Assembly (NCBI GenBank): GCA_039096225.1
Contig: JBBPEB010000026.1
Location: forward strand, 1 to 64,000
Direction of reading: 5' to 3'
Length of the DNA stretch: 64,000 nucleotides
Origin: Blastocystis sp. Blastoise
Taxonomy: Eukaryota; Sar; Bigyra; Opalinata; Blastocystidae
Below the pieces are notes generated by a model. It did no database searches and was not told where the DNA came from. It saw nothing but the letters and a program-made list of their open reading frames with translations. A program made the translations under genes and the position numbers. Of the stretch, positions 27,440 through 40,995 are shown in pieces; position 1 is the first letter of the stretch, and every line of letters begins with the position of its first letter.

Positions 27440-29990
27440 TAGTATCAATAATATCATTAATATTACTAATGTCTTTATGAATATCTATTTAAATATTATT
27501 ATATTATGATTATAAGATTTATTCCCTATTTCTGAATGAAACATAATATAATAGGATAATGAAGAATATTTAGTAGCTCTTCAACAAATAAAAATACCTG
27601 TAGAAGAGAGAAATGAAGGAGAAATAGGATAAGTAATACCCTCATTATTATTTATATTCATATTATTATTATTATTATTATTATAAAAATTAGTTTTGAT
27701 TGTTAGCCTTGAATTTGAAGATATAGTAATAATAGTAGTAGTAACTAATAATAGTGATGGAGAATTCGGTAATGATTGAATTGGAGATAAACAAATAGTA
27801 TGACTTCTTTTAGTCTTATAATAAGAATGTATAGTAGAAGAAGTAGTAATAATAGTAGTTGCTGTTGTAATAGCAGTAATAGGAGGATCAGTCGTTATAC
27901 TGGTAATAATTGATTTAGATGAGAATGTAGGAACAGGCATACTATTAGAGTTAGTTAAATGATTCATATCAGAACTATTATTATGATAAGAAGAAAGAGA
28001 TTCTGAAGTCATAGAGAAAGAGTATATTGTGTAGATTAGATAAAGAATGGATAGTATATGATGTAGGAGGAAGACTACTACTAACAGTAATATGTATAGG
28101 ATTAAGAGGAGTAGAAATAGTAATAGTAGTAGCATTAGGAATATAAATATTATTATTAGTAGCAATTATATAATTATTATTTATATTAGTATTATTTGGA
28201 ATTATAAAATTATTATTTATATTATTATTAGTAGTAATAACAGTATTATTTGGAGAAGAGATATTATGAATAGAATGAATAAATTCAATATTATTAGTGT
28301 ATGCCATATTATTTTCATTAGTATCATTATTATTCATAATACTATTAGTATTATAAATCATATTATTAGTGTCAGTTTTCATAATCTTATGTTCTTCTTT
28401 TATGTGAATTAAGGATTGATTCTTCTCATTATATGAGATATTATTATCATTCTTTGCAGAATTATTAATAGTATAATTCTGATCTTCTGTTGATATAAAT
28501 TATGGCATATATATATTAAAAAAATGTTCTGTAGGATCTAATATATCATTTGATTGAATATTATTATTATTATCTTCATTATTATTATTATTTGAATAAT
28601 GTATATCTATAGAAGGATTAGATGAATATAAATCTATATTATATATATATTTAGAAGAAAGAAGAAGAGCAATAGGAGTATTATAATGAGTAGTTTCAGA
28701 CTGATTATGTATATATATAGATAAACTATACGATATAGTAGAAGGTAAATTATGAATAGAAGAAGAAGAAGAATGACTAAGAAGACGTAATGATGAATGT
28801 TTTGTTTTCGAAGATTCTGTTATATCTGTTAATAGTATATTATTATCATATACTGTAGATATACTATTTGAATGAAATCGATTATTTTGAGGTATTCTAT
28901 TTATACTATTCTTCTTTTTAAATAATTCTTTATCTTGAAGAATTATAGGACTTAATATATTCTTATTTATATATTCATTTTATGAATCATTGTAATGGTT
29001 TATAGCTATTTTATTAGTTAATATAAAGTTATTTGAATTATTATTATTTATTTGAATTATTATTACTATTCACAGAAATAAATTATTTATAAAACTTGAT
29101 GTATCTTCTTCATTTGCTGTAGTTAAATATGTTAGAAACAGAGAACATGTCTTTTGAGATATATATATGTATCAGAATATATATTATTTTCTTGAATAGA
29201 AGAATATGATTGAGTATAATCATTTGATATAGGTATAGTTGAAGATGATAAAGGTTGTGTTGAATAATTAGAAGAATCTGTAAATGAATGAGATGAAGAA
29301 GAAGGAATAGTAGATGAAGATCTATGTGTAGTTGTAATAGGAGAAATATTTGTATTATTAATAGAAGGAGAAGGAAAGATAGAAGGAGACATTGAACGAA
29401 GTGGAATAGATGAATGAGATTTCGGAGTTGAAAGCACAGAAAGACTTTTTCGATTCATAAATAATCGCCTTAATAATGTGTTATTCCAATGGGAAAGAGA
29501 AGCTTGATTTGGTTTATTTTTTTGTTGTGAGGATCGCATAGAAGAAGGAAATACTATAGTATTATTATTATCTTTATTATTATATATAACAAAATAGTAA
29601 TATTTATTTTTAAAGAATTTCTTCAAATTCATTCTGAATTTGTTTCATCACATTATATGCTTTAATATCATAAACTATTCTATAATCATAATATAATTAT
29701 TTAAAAAAGAATCTCATAAATTATTTTTAAATAGAAGAATATAAGTAACTACATTAATAGGAGAATAGAATAATAATATTCAAGATGCATATAATTTTTT
29801 ATGACTATAAATATATATAAATAATATATAACTATAATAAGAATAAATATAGTAATTATAACCATAATAAGAATATATATATACCTATAGAATAGTTCTT
29901 CTTCCATTTATAATCGATATTTCAATATATATATAAGTTTAGTATATTTAATAATGTTTATATCCTTCTTTTAACACTTCTAAACCATAT
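27440..29990 (-). pseudogene. Decayed Ser/Thr/Asn-rich gene (relic 2)
   Basis: Minus-strand text runs from about 29,950 to 27,450. The duplicated 5' part reads WILLFYSPINVVTYILLF with the W as TGA, then RIVYDIKAYNVMKQIQNEF. Next comes NQASLSHWNNTLLRRLFMNR (29,510) and a long Ser/Thr/Asn-rich region, ending near ATKYSSLSYYIMFHSEIGN (27,570). Breaks are TAA after NDS and after YMP, TGA in FIC-RATK, and a frameshift near 28,000 where two overlapping frames exchange. The Ser/Asn style resembles the low-complexity parts of the recombinase-like gene, but no catalytic domain is visible. It shares its first 650 bp with relic 1. Confidence 0.55.
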
Positions 29991-30260
29991 ACAACAATTT
30001 ATTTCTTTTCTTCTTAGATAATATTATATATTTTATATAAATCGATACATTTATATATTCATTAATAAGACATTTTTTAACATAAAAATAATTCAAATAT
30101 AAGCTATTTTCAAAGCTAACAATTCAAATATAATATTTAATTCATTTATTCAAAAAAATTAATTCCATTTTAAATAATAAAGACCAAATATAGTATATAT
30201 AAATATAAATAAGGATAACATTCAAATAGCTATTTAATGATTAATATTTGAATTGTTTTC
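29617..30260. repeat. Segmental duplication, copy B
   Basis: Partner of 14,025-14,700 in direct orientation. It spans the 5' exons and upstream region of relic 2. Both copies share a TGA in the exon reading (S)-stop-ILLFYSPINV, so that interruption either predates the duplication or arose twice. Confidence 0.85.
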
Positions 30261-30810
30261 TCTATCTATATATATATATTCTTATAAATTTTTATTGTTA
30301 GAAATATATATATATATATACATTATCAAGGTACTAAGTATATTAAATAGATCAACAGACCCAACAAATGAATTAAATGAATCATCCTCTATAGAATATA
30401 TATGTACTATATATATATATATTATTATTATTATAAATAATAGATACATATTATACAAACAATATATATATATAATATATATATTATACAATATCTTTAT
30501 ATACATCAAGTTATTGGAAACCCTTAGGAATATAATGCTTGTAAATGGGAGATATGAATTGTTGTAAGGGTAAGAATAATGATTTGAAGGCAAGAATATG
30601 AAAAGGAGGGACTTTTAGAAGATAATAATTATATAAATCTATATATATATATAATATTTGTTGATTAATAACTTTTATAAAACATTTAATTTAAAAGTAT
30701 AGAAAGAAATATATAGATTCAAAATGGTAGTTGAGAAACTACATATATGTATATATACTTGATAAAAATAGAATAATAAATATAAAGAATAAAAGATAAA
30801 TTATTAAATG
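30261..30810. other. Spacer with an isolated coding-like scrap
   Basis: A plus-strand scrap reading IKVLSILNRSTDPTNELNES at about 30,320-30,380 has more mixed composition than its surroundings, and another lies at 30,500-30,610. Neither joins to a gene. TA arrays fill the rest. Confidence 0.4.
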
Positions 30811-31215
30811 TCATGAATATTCTATATAACAAAGAAGAGAGAAATATACAAAAAATGTTACACTGTTATATGTATAATAATAATTCATATATACAAAACT
30901 ATCATCTTTATAAAATGGTATTAATGAGAATATCATATAATTCTCTTCATTTAATTTAATAGTATAAACATATTCATAATGTAAAATATATTCACAACTG
31001 TTCTCTATAATAATAATATAATAATCTCTATCTTCCCTGAAACACTTTTTTACAGCAATTGTCATAAAAAATATGACACCTTTGTTATTTTTTAACAATG
31101 TAAAATAATTTTTATTCAACTGTATTATGTCTGATTTAAATGTCTTTCTGTGATAGTCACAACAAGTACCAAAAAATATTGGCAAGACACCGATATTACT
31201 TTTTATATATTTCAT
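30811..31215 (-). CDS. Hypothetical protein, about 134 residues
   Basis: An uninterrupted minus-strand frame from ATG at 31215, beginning MKYIKSNIGVLPIFFGTCCD, has mixed composition (Cys, Asp, Glu, Lys, Arg well represented) unlike random AT-rich frames. No signal peptide or domain recognised; the C-terminal third is Tyr/Phe-rich. An alternative model splices out the first part: a GT..AG pair at about 31,150-31,200 would join an upstream frame reading NKEDKFDEIY. It lies at the border between the relic zone and the housekeeping zone and may itself be a remnant. Confidence 0.4.
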   Translation of the reverse strand: MKYIKSNIGVLPIFFGTCCDYHRKTFKSDIIQLNKNYFTLLKNNKGVIFFMTIAVKKCFREDRDYYIIIIENSCEYILHYEYVYTIKLNEENYMIFSLIPFYKDDSFVYMNYYYTYNSVTFFVYFSLLCYIEYS

Positions 31216-31218
31216 CAA

Positions 31219-32088
31219 ATTTATCTTCTTTATTATTTATTCAAATTTTCTATATTATTCTATTATTCATCTATATTTATACTTTTCATCATAATAAAAA
31301 CATTTTCATAATCATTCTCATTTTATAATAGTTATAAATACTATTAAAATGTTCATTTGGCTACTTTTGTAAATTGTATACTATTCATGAATTCTATACT
31401 ATTCTCAACTTATTCTTGTTTATAAACTATTTTTTTATTATATTTAAAAACTTTATTTAATTTTATTATTAATATTTAATTACATTTGTTCATTTCTTTT
31501 AAATAATATTCATTCTATATATTTATTTTAATCTTTTTTATATTTATTTTTTACAATTCAATGAATAATTAATTGTCTATTATTTAAATTGATATTAATA
31601 TATACAGTATTCCTATTATTATAGTTTATAAAAAGTATTAATTTTTTGATAAAAAAAGAATAGAAACATCTTTCATTTTATATTATTGATAACTATTTAT
31701 TGTTTTGAACCTTCAATAAGATTTTTTTATTATTTAAATAAACAATAATGTATTGATGTTTATTATTATCATAGAACTCCTAACATACATATATTTTATA
31801 GTTTTTATCCTTATGATTTATATATTATTCTTTAATATATACCTATAAAATAAATAGATGTATAAAAAAAATTTTATTAAAAAGCTATTTATTTATTCTT
31901 GAGATTATTGTATAAAAATTAATATTAATAAACTTATAATAATATAATGGTTAGAAAACAATTAACAAAACTATTTTTTATAATTTATTAATAAAAAAAA
32001 TAATATTAATATATTGAAAAAACTTTTCTCAATAAAGAAAAGAAAAATATATATATAAAAAAGAGAAATCATAATTTATTATCCTATT
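31219..32088. other. Intergenic spacer downstream of the TLDc gene
   Basis: AT-rich with no coding text or notable repeat. It contains the 3' flank of the minus-strand TLDc gene. Confidence 0.6.
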
Positions 32089-33652
32089 TTATGCTCTTCC
32101 CCATACTTCATAATCTTCTACTGTAAAATTATTAGTAGAATTAGCATTATTAGTATTTACAAATAATGAATGTTTTTGAGGAGTATTCACTTCAGAATAA
32201 GAATGTGCATTACAATAAGAATTAGTATTGCTATGACATTGATCAGATATATGGATATCATTGCCACCTCCAAATGTTGGACCATAAGAAGAAGAACAAC
32301 ATATACCATAGCTACTATTAATATTATCATATTTAGTAGGAGTAATACCATGTTCATTACTTAAAGTAAATAGAAATTCTTTAGAATTAGGTTTCCAACC
32401 TATATAAATGATATTGAATAATTATATAAATAAATAAATATACCATATGAACTATCCCAATTTTGATTTGTATATCCTCCAAATATATTAATATGATTAT
32501 TATGACCTTTATGTTTGATTATAGTTACTGTTTCTTCTGTATTATCACAATATTTATGAAATTCACTTAGAGAATAATAATGTTCACTTGCTCTATATAT
32601 AATGATATAATATAATAAAATAATAAATACCTAAATAATAATTTCCATTTCTTTTCTTTACCAAGCCAATTCATTAAGGGTGTAGCAAGTTCTTGATTAA
32701 TTATTGTTGATAATTTAAAACACATATTTACATTCCAGTCCATTTTTGAAGATTCTATTCCTTTATCACCAAATAAACAATAGATTTCAGTTTCTAATCT
32801 ATTTCGATCAACTTTTAAAATATCATCATCAGATATATAAATGTGATTTGTCTTTACATATTCATATATATAATCAACATATTCAAAACTCATATTCATA
32901 AACATAAAATTCTCTTTTTCATCATAATCTACATATCCATATCCATATTCATTAACAATATTATTCCATAATCCATTCTTCTTCAAATAATCTCTTAATA
33001 TACCATCTTTCTTATCATTTATATAAAGAATAACATCATCACCTTCTTCATATTTCTTAATATTGTGATCTCTTTGGTAATAAACTTTCATTAATTCTTC
33101 AGGCATAGGTAAATTACAATATTCAAGCATTCTTAATAAATCAATTTGATCACCTAATTTAAATTTATCAATATTCACTTTTTTATTCATTAAAGAATCA
33201 ATTAATAAAGGAAAAAGTGTTTCATCACCACGATAATCTAAATAAATACTTCCATCATTAGCCCTTTGATTTTCTTGGGAATATTCATAAAGAAGACTAC
33301 CCACTAAACTATTTGTTACTCTTTTAGGAAGAGAATAAACTGGACCTTTATTAGTGAATCGAATATAATCAATTCCATTATCATTATTATTCATAGTAGC
33401 ATCATATTCATTCAGAAAAGAAGATTCTTGGATAATTATATGTGGATCATCACCATTCTTATCATTCATTCCTTCACAATTTCTAGTTAATCGATTCACT
33501 AATTCATTCACGGACTCACCTGAATGAATACAGAAACTTATTGACTTACTTAAAATACCAATCAAATCACCAATCAGTCTTTCAAAATGAAATACATCCT
33601 TCTGAATATCACCCATCTTATCAGCATCAAATCCTACCTTCTCTTTCACCAT
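32089..33652 (-). CDS. BTB-like and TLDc domain protein
   Basis: Three exons (33652-32631, 32592-32444, 32399-32089) join in frame to 493 residues. The start is the ATG of MVKEKVGFDADKMGD. Residues about 105-190 resemble a T1/KCTD-type BTB domain: a hydrophobic start, then SIYLDYRGDETLFPLLIDSL, matching the family's conserved Asp and F/P positions. The C-terminal about 185 residues are a TLDc domain: WKLLFRASEHYYSLSEFHKY, INIFGGYTNQNWD, KEFLFTLSN, PTFGGGNDIHI and the closing EVWGRA. In TLDc proteins this domain is linked to oxidative-stress protection and V-ATPase regulation; here only the fold is supported. Both introns are 38-44 nt. The next gene upstream on the same strand shares a BTB-like N-terminus. 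Confidence 0.88.
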
Positions 33653-35472
33653 TCTTAACAATAAAAGAAATAAAATAAAAATGAAAACTTTTTAAAAACT
33701 ATTTTTCCATCCTATAAAGAGAAACATGTCTCTCTTATTCAAAATTCTAGTTAAATAACTCAATTGTGAAATATATTTTTATAGCGTAAAAAATAATAAT
33801 AATCGTAAATATTTATAAAAAACTAGGTTTTCACCAAATCACGATTATTTTTGATTTATTGACTTTTATTTTAAAATAAATACAGATTATTTTCAATTTT
33901 TTTATTCTTTTTTTAAATCTCTATATTATTCATTTAAATTGCATTTATAATGAAAAATATTTTATTTTGTTATTTATAAATCATGTAATCTACAAGAATA
34001 ACATTAAAATAGATCAGAATAAACAAATAATTATCATTCTTCATTCCATTAGCTAAGGTAACAAGTCAATTTTATATTAAATTTAAATCAGAATGTTCTA
34101 ATAATTATAAATTACTATTCATTACTTGTAAGAATTATCATTTATTCACATTTTGGTTTCAAATCTTCTTCATAGGATCTATTTGAGCTTCAATTCATAT
34201 TCTATGTTATTTAGATAATTATAATTCACATGAATCACTGATCTAAATTATAATTATGATGTTTCTTTAGCTAATCATTCCAATTCTATCCTCGATTTAA
34301 TATTTTTATATATTTATTGCATTCATAATATAATTCTTTACCCATTCAAATTATTTTATTTCTTTCAATTTCAATATCCTTCTAGTTAATTAAAAAAACA
34401 TTATTTTTTCTATTTTTATTCTTTAAAGAAATTAATCATAATATATCTTGTACTCCTTATAATCATCATGTAAATGAGTATATTATTTCCATCCAAACAA
34501 TTATTATCACTTTTATTTTTGTATACTATTCAACAAAAAATAATTATCTAAGATACTTAACTTATATATATTTACCATATTCATCTATAGACCAAATATG
34601 ATTAGCTCACAGTACAGAACGTTTCTTATTCATTATCTTATTTAAAAAATATCAATTATATAATAAATAATTAAATTATGGTATAATAGCATATAAAATG
34701 ATTTCAAGTATAGCAAATCATATATATACATTTAATAACTGTAATTTTTAAATATATTTTACATTTATAATTAATCATAAAAATTTTTTTTTTCAATATT
34801 TATAAACATGTATAATTCTATTGGATGGTATACTATATTATTAATCTATTTATATCAAAGTCTCTATATGATATTAATTATACATATACAAAAAACTATT
34901 TGGTATTTCATATATTAAGCATGAAAAGAGATTCTTATATAAACAACATATTTCCTCTATTCTTCTACAGCTTTCTTTGAAACTTCTTTTATAATCAGTA
35001 AAACAAACATATTATAACTACATAAGAAACCCTAAAACAAATATTTTTTTAAATATGAAGAATTTGTTATTCTTTTAAAAAAGTAGATCCAAAACAGTCT
35101 TTTTTCGTTTTAATACTTCATATATAGTAGTTAACAGTTGTTAAGCATTTTTTACCAAAAATTATTTCAAATTATTTTTGTATAAGAATAAATCTTTAGA
35201 AACATTTATAGTTCTAAATGAATACCTAATAAGCACAATAAAACAATGAATTCATAACAAACAATAATATATTATTTAAAAATATCAAATACTGAAAACA
35301 ACAGCTAACATATATACTGATTATTTTTATTCCATTATTTTCAAATAAAATAATAAATTTATATATATATATAATTAATAGAAATTTAAATAAATATTCT
35401 TTTTCTTATTAAAAAAAAATAAATTATATATAAAGCAACAAAAAAAAACAAAAATAAAATAATTTACCTAAT
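33653..35472. other. Intergenic spacer, 1.8 kb
   Basis: Lies between two minus-strand genes and must hold the promoter of the TLDc gene. No open frames of interest, no RNA gene and no repeat beyond short AT tracts. Confidence 0.6.
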
Positions 35473-38400
35473 TTAATCGAATTTATAATACACATGATTT
35501 TCTTGAATAAACATAGAATCAATCAATTGTTGTTTATATGAATTAATGTGTTCATCTGGAATATATTCATCTATACAAAACATTATAGATATATATATCT
35601 GTAAATATACTGATATGAATTATAAATTCTTTCAATTTTGGAATTCTTCTTGTAGTTATAAAATTGATCAATTCTAATAAGTGTTCCTCATTATAAATAT
35701 CTATAAAAAAGTATAATTTAAAATATTTATATATATGTATACATATTTCTAAACTTTTTAAACTTTTCGTCTTATTTTCATTTATACAATCAAATAATGT
35801 CTCTATTTCATATTCATTTATTGTTTTATCTACATATTATATAATACATATTAGTTACATATATGTACCTTCTGTACATTTAATTGTATCCATAAGTGAA
35901 TGAGTATCCTGTTTACATCGAAGAATAGAAGTATTAGGATCATAAATATACGTATAAGAAGAACCACCTATAGAATTAATAGCATTAATAAATAATATAG
36001 TATTATTTGGATTGACATACCAATTAATTGAATACTAGTTGATAATGGAAAGTTGTTATGATTCATATATGTGCATAATTTTTGGATAAAACCATTCCAC
36101 CAATCATTGTCTCTAAATGTTCCTATTAATATATATAATATTGAATAAAATAATATTATATAATAAAGAAATAATACACAAAAATTCATGATTTATAATA
36201 TATATCTTATTGTTACTATAAATATATACGAAACTTGATCAATTTCAACTTAGGGAAACTATCTGTAGTATATAGTTCACAAAAGTGTTCATCAGGTATA
36301 TCATCAGGGTCTATAATAATACAAATATTAAAATAAGATCAGATATGTCATGTTTTCTATTGAAACGTTTTGTTTGCAGAATATATATATACATAAAGAG
36401 AATTCAGTTATATTATGGAAACAACCTTTAAGAATCAATCTATTTATATCTGCCATATTTCCTTTATAGTTATATTTAAATTAATTAAATAATTATTATT
36501 GAACATAATCATCATATATATATATATATATAATTACCATAAATAAAAACAATAGAAGCGATAGGAATCAGTATATTCATTATGTTTTCTAATATTGTGA
36601 AATATTCAGAGAATGAGTCTTCCTTGATATAGCGTACTATATATTATCATATATTTATAATATAATATACAATTAATCGTTAATTTTTTAATAACTTTAA
36701 TCTTATTATCATTAAAAGCACTTGATATCCATTTTAAATATTCCAAACTTATATTTTCTTCAACTATAGACGTTATACAAAACATAATAATATATAATAA
36801 AGAATATACATGAAATATTTAATTCATTCAAATGTTCTAATACACTACTCTTTAAAAATCCTTCCAAAGAATTTCTTATATCATCTTCCATATTATCTAT
36901 ACATGAATATTAATACTATATATTAAATGAATACCATTGAATGTAATATCTAAACGATCAATATTATGTTTATACTTTTCAAAATAATCCAATTTTTTGA
37001 CATTTATAGAATCAGAAGTATCAACTTTATATGAATAAAAATAATATATAGCATATAAAATAATATTCTTTTAATATATATATATATATTTTATACTATA
37101 AATTTTATCAAAGGAAATAAGATTTTTCTCCAATAATTCTTTTAAATGTGGAAAACAATAAATCAATCCATCTATATAAAAACAAAGAAATGTAATTGTA
37201 TAGAGAGTGTAATACTATCAAATATATATACTACAAAGTAATGGGTTAATTTCATCAATATGAATTGAATGACTATAAACTAGGTTATCTAAAAGAGTAG
37301 CTATTTCCTTGTTATTGTTGATATCAATTCTATTTATTCTAATAGTATCAATTATTGACATTAAATCCATAGGAAAAAGGAATTCAAAATTACTAGTAGC
37401 TAGAATAAAAATAATAGTTATGTATTATATATGAAATTACTTATTGTAACATTGTAATTGATAATATGTAATTTAGGGAAGCATTCTTTTTTTATTGAAG
37501 ACAATCTGAATGGTTCTATATATCATATATACTTTATATAATATATATCTATACCATCATCATATATAATTTCAGTAACATTTGGAAATACATGTGTTGT
37601 CATTATTTTTATAAACAATTTATTATTAATTTTATCAAATAATTCTTTAACTATATTAAACAATAATATAGAGTAGTAATATTGACAATAATAACTAGAA
37701 ATACATACTCCACCTAATATTTAATGTTTTTAAAGAATCAAAGACACCTTCCAATGATTTTATAATAATCATAGCCTCATATTTTGAATAGGAATGTACT
37801 AGTGTTTGATATTATGTTTATAGTGTATTTATTTACATGTATTAAACCATATTTCTGAAATAGAAAAATAAGGACAAAGTTGTAATAATTGAGACATACC
37901 CCATTCTGAAGATACTTTATCAATACTATTTGATATATACATAAGAATAAATTAATGATATAAAAATATATATATATATGAAAATACCACAATTTTTTAT
38001 TGTTTTTGTGGTCTATATATAAGGATTATTAAAAAATGCTTGATTATATATTATAAGGATTATAAATGAAAAGTTTTAATTCTATATATATGTATAATAC
38101 TATCAAATGTAATTCTAACCGTATCTTTAAGCATATTATTACAAATCATTTCACTATTTTTGATTTCTGAATAATCATTTGTATATATAACTTCATTAAT
38201 ACTATTTTTAAATATTTTTGGTAACTTATTTTGTTTTTTTTTTTTATTATAAGAAACAATCAAATCACGAGAATAATAAATATTTTTAGTATCTAAAGAA
38301 GAAATCTTATTATAGTCATTCATTTCTGATTCGGTGTAATACTCATTTTTTTTACGTTTACTTATTTCATAGTCATCACTATAGTATAGGCGAGCATATT

Positions 38401-39252
38401 CCATTATATATTCTTCACTATTTGGATTCAATATTAATTCAGTTTGTTTACTACTTGTAGCTACTATATATATATAGTAAAACAAATGTATATATATACC
38501 ATTTATTGTTAATTCGTTTAATGAAGGGAATATATCTTTAATACACAATGGACATATATATTCTAATGGAATATCGGATGCATAATCATCTATATATATT
38601 TATTTATTATTTTAATATCTATTTACATTCAATTTCAACTATAATAATATTCATCAGTTTAATAAGTAATGAATAATAGAAGAATTCTTCTCTTCGTTGT
38701 TGTGTAAATAAGCCTATACATATTATTTGTAAATAATAATATAACTATACCTTTTATACTTATTTTTTTCCAATCTGAATCAAATAATTCAATAGGATAA
38801 TCATCATCCAACAGGTTTCTATTGTCATAACCTATAAATATCTCATAATTATTCTCTTTCAGATACTCTGCAAATAATTTTTTAATATGTAATAATAAAC
38901 ATTTTTGAGTTTTTTTATCAAGTGTAACTGAGTATTCATGAAGTGTTCTATATATATCATAACTATCTCGTAGATTTAAAGAAGAAATGTCTATATTTTT
39001 ATCATTAAACAAAGAAATAACTTTTTCTATGTGAAATGGAAGCATATTGATATAATAGCTACCATCCTTAAATTGTTCAGAGTGCTGAATAATATCATGA
39101 AAGGGTAATTGAGGATATTTCTCAATAAATTCTCCAGAAATCCATAATTGCGTCTCATCTTGAAATGTAAACAAATCTAAAAACATATATATCATTTGTA
39201 ATCATACTCACATACATTTATTTTCTGTTAATATTGATTCACTGTCTGACAT
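35473..39252 (-). CDS. BTB-like N-terminus plus leucine-rich-repeat-like protein, many small exons
   Basis: The gene starts MSDSESILTENKYLFTFQDE (39252, first intron near 39,210) and ends HVYYKFD at 35473. Residues about 20-130 resemble a T1/KCTD-type BTB: LWISGEFIEKYPQLPFHDII, then DGSYYINMLPFHIEKVISLF. The rest is about 15-18 short exons whose text has LRR-like spacing: FPSLNELTIN, FDSLKTLNIRW, FPNVTEIIY, FPKLHIINYN, LEHLNELNIS, FPHLKELL and FPKLKLIKF. The repeats are irregular and Asn/Ile-rich. A likely adaptor for protein interaction, perhaps recruiting through the BTB-like domain; this is inference from domain type. I did not resolve every splice site, especially around 37,980-38,110. 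It shares orientation and domain style with the TLDc neighbour. Confidence 0.7.
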
Positions 39253-40995
39253 CACTTGAATTCAACTATAATGATAACATAATCATAGATTATTATGCTT
39301 TGAAAAATCATTTCTATACATTATATCAAACAAATACTTTGAAAAATAGTTGCAAACTATAATAAATATAATGATTCATTGAAAGATGATAATAATAAAA
39401 CTTGCAAATTCCTTCTAAAAAAACATTTTGGGAAAAATTAAAAAAACGTTAATTTACACTCGATTTTCATTTTTTTTTTAATTCAATTCTTTTCAGAATA
39501 AATAATACATAAATTATTCAAATTTCAGACACTTTATTGTTCTTGCTTTTCAATCCCTATTATCAACTATTTATTTCAATTAAAATTCATTATACGTTCT
39601 TATCACCGATTTGAATATATATTTAATGAATAATACAAAAAATAATTCTAATTATCTGCGTTGAATTGTCAAAATAGAGTTTATACTTCTCTTAAACTAA
39701 GAATCTTTATATAAAACAATATAAGCATTATAAAATAGTTAGTCACTTCTTCAAATAATTCATTTTTTCACACATCTTGATTACTATTAGCAAGTTTGGT
39801 TATTAAAATATAAATGTTGATGTCTTCAAGATTGAAGTCATAGGCTCTAATGTATGAAATCACCTCTAATTGAATCTAATACATATATTTTGAAATAACA
39901 CCGTATTCAAAGTATATAGTTTCTTCGATGAATTCTATTATTATATTCAAAATATTTATTCTTGTTCTATCAAAATATGCTTATAAGTATTATCGAGTCA
40001 AAGATCCTTTTCTTTTAAGCGAAATATAGAAGAAACAATAACTTTTATATACTCGTTTTGTTAGTCTATATTATATTATATGCAATTCATTTAATAGGGA
40101 TTATTCTTGTTCTAAGAATTACTCACTTTTATTCATTTCTATAAATCTACTTAAAGTGTTATCTAATCATATTTTGTATCAGAAAACAAAAATATATTAT
40201 TCAACTTCAATAGCTATCCTTATTCAATTGTTTGTACTATACATAAATATATGTATCAGAACAAGAATCTATAACTATTTGCTATTTATTGAATACTATA
40301 ATACAAATCTTATGATAAGAAAACAAGTATTTTTCGCTTTCATAGTAAGAAAAATAAACTATATATATAGAATTATCCTACAATAAAATATTATTCATTA
40401 TAAACCTTTATAAATGTATATATATCTTTTCTTAATATCATATTATGTATATAATAATATCTTAAAAACTCATTTCTTGTGACATTTTAAAACGAAAACA
40501 CCGATAAAAACACAGACTTAACGTTATAATTGAAAAATAAACAAATTAAAAAATGACTACCAAACAATTTGAGAACTATCACAAATGCCTGTGACGATAG
40601 TTGTGAAGCAAAAATAATGATCTCAAGGAAGAAACTAATTATAATTAATACACAATTTAATTGACTTTTAGTGAATAGCCAAGTTTATGCCATTTAAAAA
40701 GAAATGGAATTAAGATAAACAAAACTCTTAAACTTTGTAAATAATTAAATAATTCTGAAACAAATAAAAATAAATGAAATAGAAAGATTGAATAAAAATT
40801 TATTAAAAAAAGATTGAATAAAAATTTTAAAAAATAAGAGAGAGAGAAGAAAGTAAGAAACGTGCAAGATATCAGAAAAGAATTTACATATAATACATTA
40901 TACTATTATTAATATATATACAGATAGACATACAGATTAAATACAAGTGAATAAAATTATAAACAAATGATGATTAATAGGTTTTTCAAGGGTCA
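39253..40995. other. Intergenic spacer, 1.7 kb
   Basis: AT-rich, without coding text on either strand. A 76-codon frame at 40,156 has no ATG start and Ile/Tyr/Leu-dominated composition. The 5' part should contain the promoter of the BTB-like/LRR gene. Confidence 0.6.

Noticed and set aside
30253-30593. Overlapping 103-104 codon frames on both strands
   Set aside because: They run through TA arrays; only a short phrase looks coding and it does not join to anything.
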